This document shows positions 35,611-49,500 of a stretch of 64,000 nt of DNA, in pieces; positions within the stretch are counted from its first letter, which is position 1; every line of letters starts with the position of its first letter. Both the position numbers and the translations under genes were made by a program. Source of the stretch: Trochalopteron elliotii (Eukaryota; Chordata; Aves; Passeriformes; Leiothrichidae); NCBI GenBank assembly GCA_024734555.1, contig JANPWX010000076.1, forward strand, positions 5,951,217 to 6,015,216. The letters run 5' to 3'. The notes under the pieces are model-generated. The model was not told where the DNA came from and searched no databases. It saw only the letters and a list, made by a program, of their open reading frames with translations.

Positions 35611-38125
35611 TTTTATACAAGAATAGTTCCCTAAAACATTCGATCCCCTATCAAGACATGCACACCATGAATTTTAATCCTGTCAGAATGAAGATCCTGT
35701 GTTAAAATTAGCCAAGAACATGCTGAACAAAGCCACCCAAAGCAATGCAATGCTTGAAGTCAGCTCACATTTTCAGTAACGTACTTGAACTGCCAGAACA
35801 TTAGCATGCTTGTAAAATTTGAGGTTAACTGTGTTTGTAAAAATTTGTATTGCTTTGCATCAGTTGCTGAGCTGGAGTACACAAACATTATTTTAAATAA
35901 ACAGTTTTGCCTGCTGCTGAGAATTTTATGAAAATCTTTTACCAACCCCTGTTTACACATGTAAATTCTAGTTCTTTCACAGGCACACATGAAATATGAC
36001 CTGCACATTCCATCCTTATATTGCAGATCTTCTAACTCTTAAATACATTTTCAGAAAAGAAGTGTCTTTTCAAAACAATACAAATCAAGATTTCCGTGTG
36101 AAATATTGCTATTTCTCAGTTTTTACCACCAAAGTGCATAGTCTAAAAATAAAATTGCTGGCAAGTGCTTAACTGCAATAGCATAAGGAAATGTCTTCCA
36201 GAATAAATAAATAAACCAGCCTTTAGCTAAAGCATTGGAGTAAAATGAACATATAATTCATCTGTGAAGCCACATATTTGGAAGGTGGTATGCTATGGCT
36301 GGTTTGTCCAATTTATCAAGACAAAACCCTTTGCTGTATCTTGCTTGGAATTGCTCCGGAAACTCTTATGATACCACATTTTCCACTGCGCAGAGGCCAT
36401 TAAAACTAAATTACTTGGAAAAACAGTAGCCACTAAATTATGGATGTATTGGCACCTAGGCATTCAGTAGGAAAGAATTTTTACTTTGTAAACAAGTGAA
36501 TAATTTTTAAAACACAAATGAAAATTACCTGTAAGATACTTTCTATATTAGGATGTCTCAGTAACCATGACAACAGTCTGGTCTTGAAGTTTATATGCTG
36601 TATCTCAGCATGTACATTTTTTTCTTAACTGGAAAAAAGAGGCATGAGGGACTACTGTACAAGAACTAGGAAAAATAGCTATACTCTTGTAAACTTACAA
36701 GTGAGAGGAGAGGTATATTCCTAGGTTAAGGTCACTCTAGGTGTATTCCTATGGTTAAGAAACAAATTTTGGGTATTTTATCTTTTCCCATTAGTCAGAT
36801 CTGCTTCATACTCATGGTGCTGTGTCCCACTAACAAACTAAAAAATATGTGTTTTCCTGATAACATTAGATGGTGTATTAGATCTTTTTAAAACTGAGAT
36901 TTTCTTTCACTCCAGAAACATTTTGACCAACAAATTAGCCCTAACCTACATATGTATAAAAGTTGGTGTTAAAAAAAAAAGCTGTTTTGTTCTGTTTATA
37001 ATTACAAGGTGAAATTTGAAGTCGAAATAGAAATATAGACAACTGTCTTTTTTATGACAAATGCATATATTTTGCAGCAAATATCTGAATTTTAAAAATA
37101 AACTTTATGTATAAGTAAACATAGGTATATCACCTATAGTATATCCGAAGACAGTGAAACTAATCCACCTTTAAGGATAAATATTTTTATTTTTCCTCAT
37201 AACAAAGTAACAAAACAGTGATAGCAAAAGTGCATGTTGAACCACTGGCCATCTGGTTTACAAAAGTGTTGGGACATGTATTGAACTAAAAGGTGATTTG
37301 GTGGCCTGAAAGAACCAAATGAAATGTTCCAGCTGGTTTTTCAACCTGTTGAGATGCAATGCAAGACCTGCAGCAGACTGAATGGGTTTTTTTGCATGGC
37401 AATATAGGGCCATAAAGCATAAGAACCAGTAAATTCCATTCCATAAAACAATTGTTTTGTGGCCCTACAGCATGAGAAGCCTTTTGCCATTTTGGCATAC
37501 TCTGCATAATAAATCTTCTGCTCTGCTTGGCAAATTATCAAAAACAATGTCCTACAAGTTGAGAAATTCACCAGATTATTCCTTCACTATGATGTGAAGT
37601 TTTTCCATTACTAATGAATTAAGTATTAAAATCAAAACAACTCTGAGTTCACTGTCCAATCTGGAGTACACATTTCTCTGTAAGCAAACAGCAGGAATAG
37701 GGTTTTTTTTCATTTTTCTTCCTCTCTTCTCCCTGCTTTATCCAAAGGAGGGGAAAAAACCTCACACACAGTAGCCAGTGCAGTAATAAAGACTGTGTGT
37801 TGATGATAATCTTTTATTTTAAGAAACTACCACCACCACATAGACAAAGAAAAATTCTAGTTAGAGGACCTGCTCAGGCTGCATACAATGTGGTCACATA
37901 CCAAAAGTGATTAGTTTTATGCCTCTAAATTAATGCTTCAAATTTTCAAAGCAGTATCTCTGCTTAGAACGGTGTAACTGCAGATTTTTTATGTATTTTC
38001 AGCAAGAACCTTATCTTTGATAACGATTATAATTATGACTGGTTAAATATTGATTTTTCTTTTAATTTTTTTTAATTGAGTTTTTTTAAAAAAATTCTCT
38101 GAAGTAACCATGTTTTCTATATATA
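35611..38125. other. AT-rich non-coding stretch, no gene seen
   Basis: No gene or recognised repeat. It contains an X-box-like motif at 36561-36574 and an A-run at 36971-36980, with a T7A7 run at about 38083-38097. Open frames at 35760-36008 and 37286-37571 lack features. Confidence 0.55.
36561..36574. promoter_or_regulatory. RFX X-box-like motif
   Basis: GTAACCATGACAAC resembles the RFX-family consensus GTTRCCATGGYAAC, with the symmetric RCC-AT-R..AAC layout and two differences. RFX sites drive ciliary and other genes, but single motif matches are frequent by chance. Confidence 0.3.
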
Positions 38126-38280
38126 CAGTGATGAAACACTGGAGCAGGTTGCACAGAGAAGTGATAGATTCCCATCCTTGGAAAGATTCAAGATCAGGTT
38201 GGAGGGGCACTGAACAACCTGATCTAATTGCAGGGACCTTTAAAGGTCCCTTCCAACCAAACTGTTCTATGATTTTGTGA
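38126..38280 (+). mobile_element. CR1 LINE 3' end, plus strand
   Basis: Sense-orientation CR1 3' end: gaaacactggagcaggttgc, acagagaagtgatagattcc, catccttggaaagattcaag, atcaggttggaggggcactg, aacaacctgatctaattgca, tttaaaggtcccttccaacc, ending with the family's terminal octamer-like units (ttctatgattttgtga). It is severely 5'-truncated (about 155 bases) and the only CR1 copy here on the plus strand. Confidence 0.96.
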
Positions 38281-38879
38281 CACTATTGCCTCTGTTGGCA
38301 GCTTGGGAGTTTACTCTGGCAAGGGTCAGTAGGCAGTATCCTCCCTGAGTGGTCTTACTACAGAACTAGTGCACAGGTGGGGCACTGTTCCCATCTTTCC
38401 TCATTTTAAAATCTAGTCCTTCATTATCCCAGGTATTTTTACTTTCTAAGTGACCACAAACAGAAAGTTTTGGAGTGTTTATCTTGTTCATCTTGGAAAT
38501 AACTGTCTTTGACCAAAGAGCCCCAGATTGTTTTTTCCAGTTGACCCTACAAGAGACAGTCACTGATTTAAGTCAGATAGTGAAACTCTTGCTGTATATG
38601 AAATATACCTCACCACTTCCAGCTTATCAGTTCAAATTGTGAAGTATCTGCTTTTGCACCATTTTTTCTAGGCCACTTTCATTTTGAGCATTCTCATTTT
38701 GTGGCGTGATTGGTTGAGACATATAATTTCAATTAACTACTGCAGCCCAGAACAAAATATATTATATGTGCCTTTTTAATGTTTGCAATGACAAAAGCAC
38801 TTTGCTTTGCTTCTGGAAGGTATCCTGAAAACTGGATATTAATGAATGGATCAAATCCTGTCAAGAGGTCCAATTTTGT
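38281..38879. other. Non-coding stretch, no gene seen
   Basis: Unique-looking sequence between the CR1 and the candidate regulatory block. The minus-strand open frame at 38366-38563 has no recognisable features. Confidence 0.5.
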
Positions 38880-39480
38880 CCAAACAAATTGCCATTAATA
38901 ATCATTAATGTCGTACTAATGTCATAGTAACACTAATTGGGTTCTGCTGTGCTATGTGATATGTGCCTGTAATAATAGAAAATATGATAGCATTTCAGTT
39001 CTCCCCATTTCCCAGCAACACAGACAGCTATCTTTATTTGAAATCAATCTTACTGAACATGAGGCCTTTGACAGCTGAGGCAGCTTCTTTGTGCGTACGC
39101 AGCAGACTCACATAACCAGTATTTTATCACCAGTGTGAGATTTGAGGTAAGCCTGACTGTCATAGTTAAATAGTTTGAAATGTTTACAGGCGGTTTTGCT
39201 CTGAAGTGTAGCCCAGAAGGCTGGGGATTTGTTGCCCTTTCTGCAGGTGCTGGTGAAGTTACCGCTGCCAGCGTTTGACTGCTGTGGGGTTATTTGCCAT
39301 TTGATCCGTCTGTTCGCTGAGGCTTCCTGCCTCTGAGAGGCATTAAATAATCAGCAGAAGCCCCAAATCTTTGCTTCTTAGCATAATGTGTTGTGGGAGG
39401 GTTTGTCCTGTATCCATATGGTATTCCTGGTTATGTCTAATTAGACAGATTAGCTAAATGTAATTGTTATAACTGTATTA
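38880..39480. promoter_or_regulatory. Candidate conserved regulatory block with homeodomain-type palindromes
   Basis: This block contains CATTAAT-aatc-ATTAATG (38893-38910), the CpG-bearing palindrome TGCGTACGCA (39092-39101), and a perfect 14-bp palindrome TGTCTAATTAGACA (39434-39447) around a TAATTA core, followed by GATTAGC and TAATTG motifs. Such clusters occur in developmental enhancers. Conservation cannot be seen from one sequence, so this is inference from motif density only. No coding potential is apparent. Confidence 0.25.
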
Positions 39481-42400
39481 GAACAGACTTCTTACAGATT
39501 TGTAAAACCAGTCAAGAATTGAGCAAGCAGTGCAGTTCCACTTAGGTGGATTTTTATCACCCTGGTAAGGACTATATGTCCTTCTAGGTTACGTTTTTGG
39601 GGAGGGTGATTATTACATGCATATCTGTCAGCCGTGGTGCAGTGCTTTGATAAAAGGCTATTCTGTTCACAATCAAATGACGAAGTAGTTATTTTTGGCT
39701 TTGTTTATGGAAAAAAAGACATTTTGTGAGATTACAGTTAGAGTCTGTGAAGCAAAAAAGACGAATTTTTTCTTACCATCGTAGCTTAGAGAGAAGCAGA
39801 CAGAAGGAGGACCTCTGAGATCTTCAGTCAGTGTGGGGAGCTGGTGCTCTGGTTTGAAGACCTGAGTGTCCCCATCTATATCCTCACCATGATTGGCATG
39901 GTTAGAAATTAACTCCTTTTACATTCTGGTCCATGTGAGGATGAAGCATCGTGTTGGAAACTGTGTGCTTCAACCTTCTTTATTGTTTAACACCAGTGAA
40001 GGATTGTTCCTCCTTTATTAATTTCCAACTGAATTGAGATCGTGTCGGGAATGAGGACTCCTCATTCCAGACAGAAAATTCAGTGGGATTACGGTTCTGA
40101 TAATATATATGTATATATTTTAAGTTAATCTTTGGTTGCAGAAGTGAGGTGTTTTTTGTGCAAAAATGGTCTTAGAAAGACAAAATTATATGAAATTAAA
40201 GAAAATGAAATGTTGGAGAGAAAGCTGGACTTAATGGAGTACAAGAGGAGTATAGTTTGCACAAATTCTATTTCAGGACTAGCTGATGAAGTCAGAATCA
40301 TACATGCAAAAGGGGCTAAGGCTTGTCCTCATTTTCTAGTAGCTTCTCAACATAATACCTGGAAATACCCACTACATTAATACCCTGTACGTTAATGGAA
40401 ATACCTAGTAACAAAAAGACAATGTGTCAAGAGACCATCTTCAGCTTTTTCAGTTTTTCAGTAAACTTAAATTTATTCTGAAGTTGGAACTTTTTTAGCA
40501 TTTAAACAAATTTCAGGGAAAAAAAAGGCTTGTATTTTCATGGCAAATCAAGTTCAATTTATAATCTGCTTAGTACATTTTTCTCTATACATAGTGAAGT
40601 TCCTTATGCATAGACTGGAAGAATGTTGTGTTTATTTTCATAACCCTTTTTTGACATCACCCTGGTTCTATGAGGAATCACTTTTTTTTTTTTCCTGTGG
40701 TTGATACTGAATGTGTAGTTGGCTCTGACTGAAATACAAGATGGTCAGAAACCAGGGAGGTCTTTTTCCAGAAATCAACTCTGTTTCTGGAGACAAAAGG
40801 TGATGAAATGCTAAGTGATATAAATTTAGAATGACCAGGTTTTCTGTGGCTCAGGACTAGGTTCAGAATCTGCTGTCTCAAACAGAGCTTGGCTGTTGTG
40901 ATCCAGTTTGCCTACTTTTGTTTTACAGCTGTTTCAAAAAGTAGGTGATTCCTGACACCAGTGACTACAGGGAAACTACTGTGTGGATTATTTTCATGTT
41001 GAAAAGAAAATGCTATGTTGACCAGTACAATGCTGGAAAGCTAGGAAGGAGTAGGATTCATATCACACCCCCATGTTTTGCAGGAGGTGAATATAACATG
41101 TCTATGTGTGTTCTGAGGTATAGCAATTTGAGTCAGTTTTGTCTACTTTATTCAAGTAAGGTTTCGGATTTTTTCTTCAAAGCTGTACTTCTTGTTTAAA
41201 ATTATGACATATCAGTCAATATTAACTGTTATGCACTATTTATATTTTATTTCAAAAATTTCTCAGTGCTACAAATTATAGAGCCAGAATGTTTGACATA
41301 CTACTAAATGTGAACTTCTGGCTTAACCTCTCTGTAGGAGTCTCTAGTGTGTTCTGTGGATAAAGAAATGGTATTTTTGGCTTGCTTAATTCAAGAACTA
41401 CAGAGATTCATGTGGAATTGAAATGCAGTTGCATTCTGTCCAGTTTTACTTACAGAAACAAGTCTCTCAATCTTAAATTCCTTGAATATGTGAGCATCAG
41501 GACTTTTAGGTCATTTCGCTGAAAATATGACTTCTTTTTAATTTGTAAATAATTTTCCTAAACTGGGATAATTGTGGGGAGGGAGGAGACTGTGTGTGTA
41601 TGAATCCAGAAGCCTGACAAATGTATGTAACTATTTTTAGAACATTATTTTCTGTATTTGGTGATTCTAGTTTTCATCTGAATGCAGTTTGACACAATTT
41701 AGCTTCAGTGTTTTATAAATTAAATTGCAAAATGTCAGCAAATTAATACATTTTCTGATATAAAGCTCTGCAGATATGTTTTCATTTATATACAGTATCT
41801 GTGTGTGTGTAAATATGTATAATCTGTGTAGCCTTCTGGTTAGCACCAAGAAGTGCCAAAATGTTGTGGCTAATTGGAAACCAACAGGTTTTGTTAGGTA
41901 ACCATTAAGACAATAGATCTTTCATTAAGAAATGAAATGAAAGAGCAAAGATTGAAGAAAGTATTTTAATAAATATAAATAAAAATTTCTTAGTCTTTCA
42001 AAATAACGCTTTCAATTATTAAATTCGGTTATTAAATTGATCCACAAGTGTTTTATAACCTTTAAAACTTTATTTATAACATGTAACAAGAACATTTAGA
42101 TTAAAAATAAGAGCATTTAATGGGCTATTGGAACTCTTCCATAACTGGCTTTCCTGAAAAGTAATTGTTTCAAAAACATCACAAGCAAAATCCGTTTTGC
42201 TTTTGGATAAGCTCAGATTTTTCTAGCTTCTTCCATTGACTGAGCATGAGACTCTTTTGATAAAAGGAGTCACAACAAGAAGACAAAAGTGTTTTCTTCA
42301 CTTCCTGTGCAATTTGGCTCCCACCTCTGGGGAAAGAGAGAGAACAAAATATTTCCTCTTTGTTACACAGGTTGATTTGTGCCCACGGGTATGAGTTAGT

Positions 42401-45400
42401 TTCATGAGAAAGGGAGACTGAGCTGAATCCAGTCTAGGCTATTTTCCAACAAACTGCTTTCTTAGCAGCGGTAACACTGACAGAGGCTTGAGTTTAAGGG
42501 GAGAGCAAGAAATAAGCTGTTCAGTGGTCTACACCAAAATTTTCAAAGAAGCAGGTTAAAGCAGGAAATGTTTGTATAAAAAAGAAACATTTCCCCAATA
42601 GAAACTGAGTATGCCTTCAATCCATCAGTGCACACTGGCAAAAGTTTGCCTTAGGGTTCATATTAATAAGAATCCAGAACCTTTATACATAAACATGTCT
42701 TCTGTGCATCTCTGGTGTGTTTCTAAGGTATTCTATAATCAGTTTCTTTCTCTTCTTAGACACAAACATACTGGATCAGTTTCCATCCACCCAGGGTTTA
42801 ATAATACTGCACCAGAATGCAGTATTACTACCAGAGATGTAGTGTAAAAAAATTGCTCCTTGCACCACTGCTTTTACAGTCTGCACCTGTAGCAGATGTT
42901 CTGTCCTAGGTACCCTAGGGATTTTCTCAAGTTTTATGTAGTATGTAACACTGTAAATGTTAGTTTGGGGTCTTGTTGGCCCCAGGCTTGCAATCAAATT
43001 TACCGAAATGTGTTTATCTATTACATACATTTGTCTGTCACATAGACAAATCAATTGTTCCAACCAAGAACAAGATAAATGGGAATTCACCAAAAATCAG
43101 TTGGGAGGTCAATCAGAAGCACAAATTTTCTTCTGTATAGGAAAATATCTTAGAATAATAGTATTTTAGAAGCAGACTCAGTAGAAAATAGAAATTTACA
43201 ATATAAAGTAAAAAAAAAGCACTGGTCATTCTTTTCATGAAATAGCCTTATAGAATCAGCCTAGAGTCTTAGCTACTTTAATTCATAATCTTCCAGGACA
43301 AGCCAGTAATGGATTCTTAGAGGAGGGATGAAGGAGCCAACATCCTCCTGGATTTCTTCCCTAGTAACCACCTTGACTTACAATAAAGGAAGTTCAGGGC
43401 TTTCTAAACTGGAAGCTGAATCCTTTCTGCTTTCAGTAGAACCAAAGCATTTTTCACTGCCTAATTTCTCTCTGCATCCCTAATTTTTGAACCAGGAGAA
43501 ATATTAGATGTTTTCTTTTCACTTCATGATTGTGTAGCCATCTCTTCATTAGTAATTTTTTCCCCACCCTGAAGATCCATAGCTGTTATCATACAGTATT
43601 GTATCATCTTTCCTTGTACTTTTTCTACACAAGAAGAAATATATGTCTCCATATCAGAATTTTTAAAAGTGGGTGTTGATTAGATTTCACAGGGAAAAGT
43701 GCACCAGGCTACAAGAGCGAGTATTTATTGCTAATCACAAGTGGGTAGAAATATAGCTCACTAATTTTATCCTAATGCACTTCAGAGAGAAGAAATCCAA
43801 GCAGTTAAAATAAAAGCATCACATGTCCTCTGTTATTTGCTTGTGGAAGCAGTAATACACAGTAGATGGTATTGCAAACATGAACTGGTCCTTTTTTTCC
43901 ACTGAAATCAGTGTCACTTGATTACTTTCAGTAGAAGAAGGTTATGCCAAAGCAGTAAATATTGTGTGTGCATTATTCCAAGACCTGTGAAACAAATAAT
44001 TGCATGTCCTGATTCTATTTTTATAAATGTAAATGAAAATAAAAAATAGCAGTTAGTATTTCTGCTGAGCAGTGTTGACCTATGCATGCTTGGTCAGTAA
44101 GTGCAGTGCTGCTCACTGACTAAAGCTATTTCCTCGAGTCAAAGTAATTTTTTAATTATGTTATATTTTTCCAGGTACTTTTGATAACTATTAATAAGAA
44201 GTTCCTGTCTTTCAAACTAACTTCTCTCAATAAAAAACCAAAGCCAAGACAAAATTATCAGTCTGGCAGTTATATTCAATTGTTTGCCATGATTATCTGG
44301 ACTATCCAGAATGAGAATGAATATAAATGGCATTTTTGGAGCTGTGGTTTGTTTTGAAACTCCTATGTCTCATATATAGTCAGGAATGTATTTATATCAT
44401 CCTCGTAAGCCTGTTAAGAGAATAAAATCCATTTGGGCTTTGAGTTTATATTTCAAGAGGATTTCAGAAGAGATACCAGGCTTGCTGTTTCCTGAGGTGA
44501 GCCCATGCTGACTCTGGCTTTGGAGTGGTCATTATGTCCCCTGGCATTAGAGACTGTGCTGTGCTATGGATATCTCATGGAAGGCAGTCATCCTGTGCTC
44601 CCTAAATAGAGAGTGGGGAGAAATAGTTATTTGGTGCAATTCACCTGCCCTGACTTGAATCTTTAGTTTTGATTGACATGAACTGTCTAAAAGTATCAGC
44701 CTTTCTACATGGTTTTTACAGGACAAGTGACATGGTAGACCATACCTGTCTTTTGCCAGATGAATCCCATGCTCTTGTGCTGCTGTCATGTGGAGTTCAT
44801 TCTACCACTGCACTGCCTTGCTACCGGCTCGTTCTGCCTTATATAAAACATAATGGTAGCAAATCCATTGTCATCAGAGGAGTGTGGGGTTATTTTTTTC
44901 CTCATTCTCAGGGATTTTGCTTCAAGTGATACAAATCAAGCAAAGGTCTCATTCCCAGCCTTGGCAGAAGAGAGTCAAAATCTGTTCTGCTTTTCTGTAC
45001 TTATGGAGACTCACGTGTTGTTTCTGCAGAGAGCACCACTGCTCTGCAAGTCGGCAGACAGGGTCTCAGATAACATTTACATCACTTGTATACTGATGTA
45101 TATGTGACTCTTACATCCTTTGCCATAGGACCCATTTTTAATTCAACGTTCATATTGCTTGGTCACAGGACTATTTTGTCTAAATTCAGCAAATACAGCA
45201 CACATAGGTCCCAAATGCAGGGCGAGGGTGAGATACACCATTCATGTTTATGTGTACACAGATGTGTGTTAGACACAGTAGACAAAACTTATGTCATTGT
45301 TTCTAGCGTTCGTAATTAGACTGTGTGGTTTCATCTTATTTAAATTTGGTCAGGATTATATCAACTACATTCTTGAGGCTTCTCCCAAGTGCTTCTTGAA

Positions 45401-46511
45401 ATGCAATGCTGTTGCATCTATTTTTTAAGTGAGCAACTAGCAGGCCGCTTTTTAGGGAGTTTTCCCCCAGTCATGTGACATAGTAAATAAATTAAAAAAA
45501 ATTATTAACTCTCTTAGACATTTGAACTCTGCAAATGCAAGCAGGCCATTTGTTGAATACTTTTCACTCTCAAGAGCTGCCTTTTTGCATTTGCTTTCCA
45601 GTTGACCCTTTAGTCCTGTTTTGAGTTACCAGATGAGAACAAGGTTTCCCTTCAAAGGTTTGTTGCCGGGGTAACTAGCACTGACACCAAAAGATGAATA
45701 CTCTAACTACTTAGGATAATGCCTACTTTGTGAGCTAAATAAAGAGCTAAATTCTAGAGAAGAATGTTGGAAAATGTGAATTATCAGGGGAGAAAACCGA
45801 AGATTATTAGAGTTGTGGAATTCAGACAGGATTATTGCCTTTTGCACCAGTAATGGGTGCATACACAAGTCATGTGCTGCCCCTTGGCTCTCTCAGTCCT
45901 GCTGATCCACTGAATGGTGCTGGTACTTTAACCTCTGCCTTGATCATATAAAGGCCTGTGGAAGTGAGAGGCAGGAAGCTGAGATTTTACAGAGGAGTGA
46001 TGGCTACTATGTTTGCAAGAAATTTAGTATTTTGAGCTTGAGAAGCTTAAGTGCTGCTGGGGAGTTACTGTTGGAATTCATAATTTCTCAGGGAAACATA
46101 TGCATAGTTTGTGTAAATGAAGGAGAAAAACCTCTCTGTACCTAATACTGTATAATGGAAGCAATTGTTTATTTTGATTATTTGATTCAAATGTGGAAGC
46201 AATCTTAGTTCCTGTCTTCCCAAAAAGCTGATGATGCTTTTGAGAGTTATGGCAAAAGGAGGCTTTCAAAACAGTTCAGTGATAATACTGAACAAAATCA
46301 TCAGAATTTGATGTCTACTAATGTTACTGTATATGAGCAAAATTATGAAAACAAATAGTTTAATATCAAAAGTTGTAAGTTCTTGGTTTCTTACAGTTAG
46401 TTACTGCACTGAATAATTTCTCTGTTACCAGTATTTTTACCGTATCTAATTACAGACAGATGCAATTTTTACAAACTATGTTTCACACGATTTAACTTTA
46501 AGAAATACAGC
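39481..46511. other. AT-rich non-coding stretch, no gene seen
   Basis: No identifiable gene or transposon. It includes an AT tract at about 40101-40121, a T13 run at 40682-40694 and a short hairpin at about 43028-43050 (ATTTGTCT / AGACAAAT). A TATAAAG motif at 45947-45953 precedes an ATG at about 46000 that opens only ten codons. Open frames of 60-105 codons (for example 42776-43093 minus, 44547-45107) have no domains. Confidence 0.55.
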
Positions 46512-46553
46512 AAAAGTTGGGACTGCTCAGTGGGCTGAGCAGTCACGACTGTT
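46512..46553. repeat. Hairpin with perfect 10-bp core and 4-base loop
   Basis: GACTGCTCAG and CTGAGCAGTC (46521-46530, 46535-46544) flank the loop TGGG. Beyond one G/A mismatch the stem continues five more pairs (one G-U). The total is too short for a microRNA precursor. No T-run follows, and bacterial-type terminators are not expected here. Confidence 0.92.
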
Positions 46554-49500
46554 CCTTATAAATCAGTTTGCTACTGTCATCCAGTAGTTTGTTCATCAGA
46601 TTTGTTCTGAAGATACAAACAAGCCAGTTCTTCTTCTCTAAGCCAATGCACTGTTACTTTTACCAAAGAGAAAAAATCTAGTTTTTTGATTAACCATAGA
46701 CCGAAAATGCTAATGGCTCCGACTGCATTTATGCTGGAGCTTACATTTACATTGGAAATCTCTTTGCTGCTCTCTGCAAAGGCTGTCAACACCTGTCATG
46801 GTTCTGTAAGGAAAAAGATTTCTGCAGGTTGGCAGCAAGAAAGCCAGCAAACTGCTTCTTTCAGTTTCCATGAGCTTTTATTGTTGTAAACTCTTTCCAC
46901 CCTGGAGGTAATAATGAAGAGTCACCATACATTGCAGAAGCATGACCCAAAGGTGACTGTGCCCGTGATACGTTAGTGAAATGCTGTGCCTGAGTCTCCC
47001 CACCAGATGTCAAAAAAAGGATCAGGAAGAAGTGCTTTCAAATATGCTGTTACTGGTTTTTGTAGGCTCTGTAGCATTCTGTTTTGTTTTGAGTACTTAT
47101 TCAGGTTGTGAAGTAAGAGTCCAGCCTTCAGCGTGTTCACTACTTCAGTGGTACTACATGACACAGGATGTAGGGCACTTGAGCCAAGGTAGGTTCTATT
47201 TTTAGGAACTGTGTAATTTAATGAAATGAATTTGTTGCATTTTAGATAAGAAAAATAGTTTTGAATAACTAAAAAATATACTAAGAATTAACTTAAGGAT
47301 ATACTTGATACTGTTAACTATCCAGTGCTCCAGAAGGTTTCTGTGGTTGCTCTGAAGTCACCAGCAGTGCTTCTTATGGACAACAGAATACACAGTTTTC
47401 CCCTGTGAACTTCACTTGCAATTTGTGCTCATCAGAACAGAGCTAAAATTCTCCACCTACAAAACCATCTGATAGATTGGAAATTTCTACCTTTAAGAAA
47501 AGCAAAACACACCATTCTATGCCATGTACCACACAGAATAGTAGAAGATACTGCTGGCTTCTTTCCTGTGAAAACCATCTCAGAAACAGGGCCCCCGCTT
47601 TGGGGGTTAATGCCAGAAGAGACCAGGCAAAGCCTGTGACTGACTGTTTCTCATTTCTAACTGCTACATGATTTTGCACAGCATGCTTTCCAGGGAAGTT
47701 CCAGGATTTACAGCTGAAATGAATATACTTACACTTAAAAAGTACATTAACCAGATGTAAGTAAGAATTTGTAATTCACACAGGACTTTACACCTCATTC
47801 ATGTGAGTAATGATGCTATTTGGGATGATGAAATAAAATTTAGAAAATGATTGATAACTGTAGAAAGTCAGTATTTTCTGGACTTTCCATGGACTGCTGT
47901 GAAATTGTAGCAACCATCCAGAATCCTCTACCAGTTTTTGCAGTACAGACAAAGCTTTAGTCATTGCTGTTTAAAAACTTTATACTTGTGCACACTGAAA
48001 AGTTCACTTAGTTTGTATCTTGATTAAAACCAACTATCATTATAGAATACTTTCAATATAAAAGGGTGTCTTCAAGTTTCACATGTCAAGAAAGTTTGAA
48101 CTTTTTCCTGACATTTTCATTTTGATCTTCTCTTTGCAAATTATTATCCACAGATAATTCCCTCAACTGTAAAGTTACATAAAATGATTTCATTGAGGGA
48201 CGTTGATTTCTTTTTGTTACAGTTGTCAGCATGTTTATAATGAACTGAAGTACTGGATAATTATTGTAGTTCAATATACTGTCAATGTCTATTGAAAAAA
48301 ATTCCAAACAGCTTGTTATTTTCTTGATATTATCAATGAAATTTGCCTCTATAGGCTTTCTTATGCACTGTATATTTAAAGAAACCCATAGTTATTTGTA
48401 ATTCTAATTTTGTGTTCTTCTCACTTATTTTTTTTACTTCAATGAACACTGTCTTTTGTTTTAACCATGCAGTTCCTTAAGCTTTGCTTAACAGCTTCTT
48501 GGAAAGGAAGACTCCTAAAATAGTAAACAGAAAAACCTACATGCATGAAACATGAACTGTGAAACTATTTTATTTCTATGTTTTACACTCTTTTACTACA
48601 GAGATTTCAAGATCCTAAAGTAAAAATCAGGATTATCTATAACTGTACAATTAGCGATGACCATGCGTGATGAATACCTGAGTGAAGGCATCTTCTGGTT
48701 GAACTTGCTGAACCTTGCACAAGGATGTTCTGTGGTTAGAAACAGACATCTAAACTGAAGCTTGAATTTCTTCGTTGCTGGTTTATATGCATTTGCATTT
48801 GTGCCACCCATGTCTCTTACTCATTGCCCCCGTGTATCCATCCATATGGATTATTCTCCTTTTGGCTTGCTTTTTGCTTGTGCCAAAACAGCCATTTGCT
48901 CTTACCCTCCTCATAGACCAGGTTCTTGGTTTTTTTTTGAAAACAGTTGACTGGATTTCGCTATTGTATGCTAGATAAATCTCACCTATGCCTCTTGCAG
49001 TTTACTTCTCTGTCTCAATGGGGGATGCTACTTGGGCTGTCAATTTCTCCATCTCTAAGGACATGCACAAGGACACATTGGTCAGATCAAAGATGCATTA
49101 CCTGAGATTGCCAGAGTGCACAGGGACAGAAAGGTGATTTCCTGCTATGCTCCAGTGAATTGTGGCAGTGCTCAGCCAGGAGCTGCATTGACAAATGCTC
49201 TAATTGTACTTCAAAGCTTTTTGTATGTTCACGTTCAATTCTCTTCCAGCATTCAGTTCTTCAGCTTGATGGTGCTTTTTGTCAGCACTTACCTCTCTAA
49301 AAGTGCTGGACATGGTATTTCTCTCAATGAAAGTTTCTTCTACATTAGTCCTTAAGAGATGGGGAGTTGAATAGTAGAAATTTCAATTTATTAAGATGTA
49401 AAAGTGTATGCTTCTGATTAGTTAAATATTCATGCAAGAAAGTTGAACTCAGGGATTCAATCCAGTGGATGTTAGTGGTAAATTTTGTAACCTGATGCTG

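Noticed and set aside
45947..46035. TATAAAG motif followed by an ATG about 50 bases downstream
   Set aside because: The frame closes after about ten codons, with no CpG enrichment and no splice donor in frame. Chance TATA motifs are common in AT-rich DNA.
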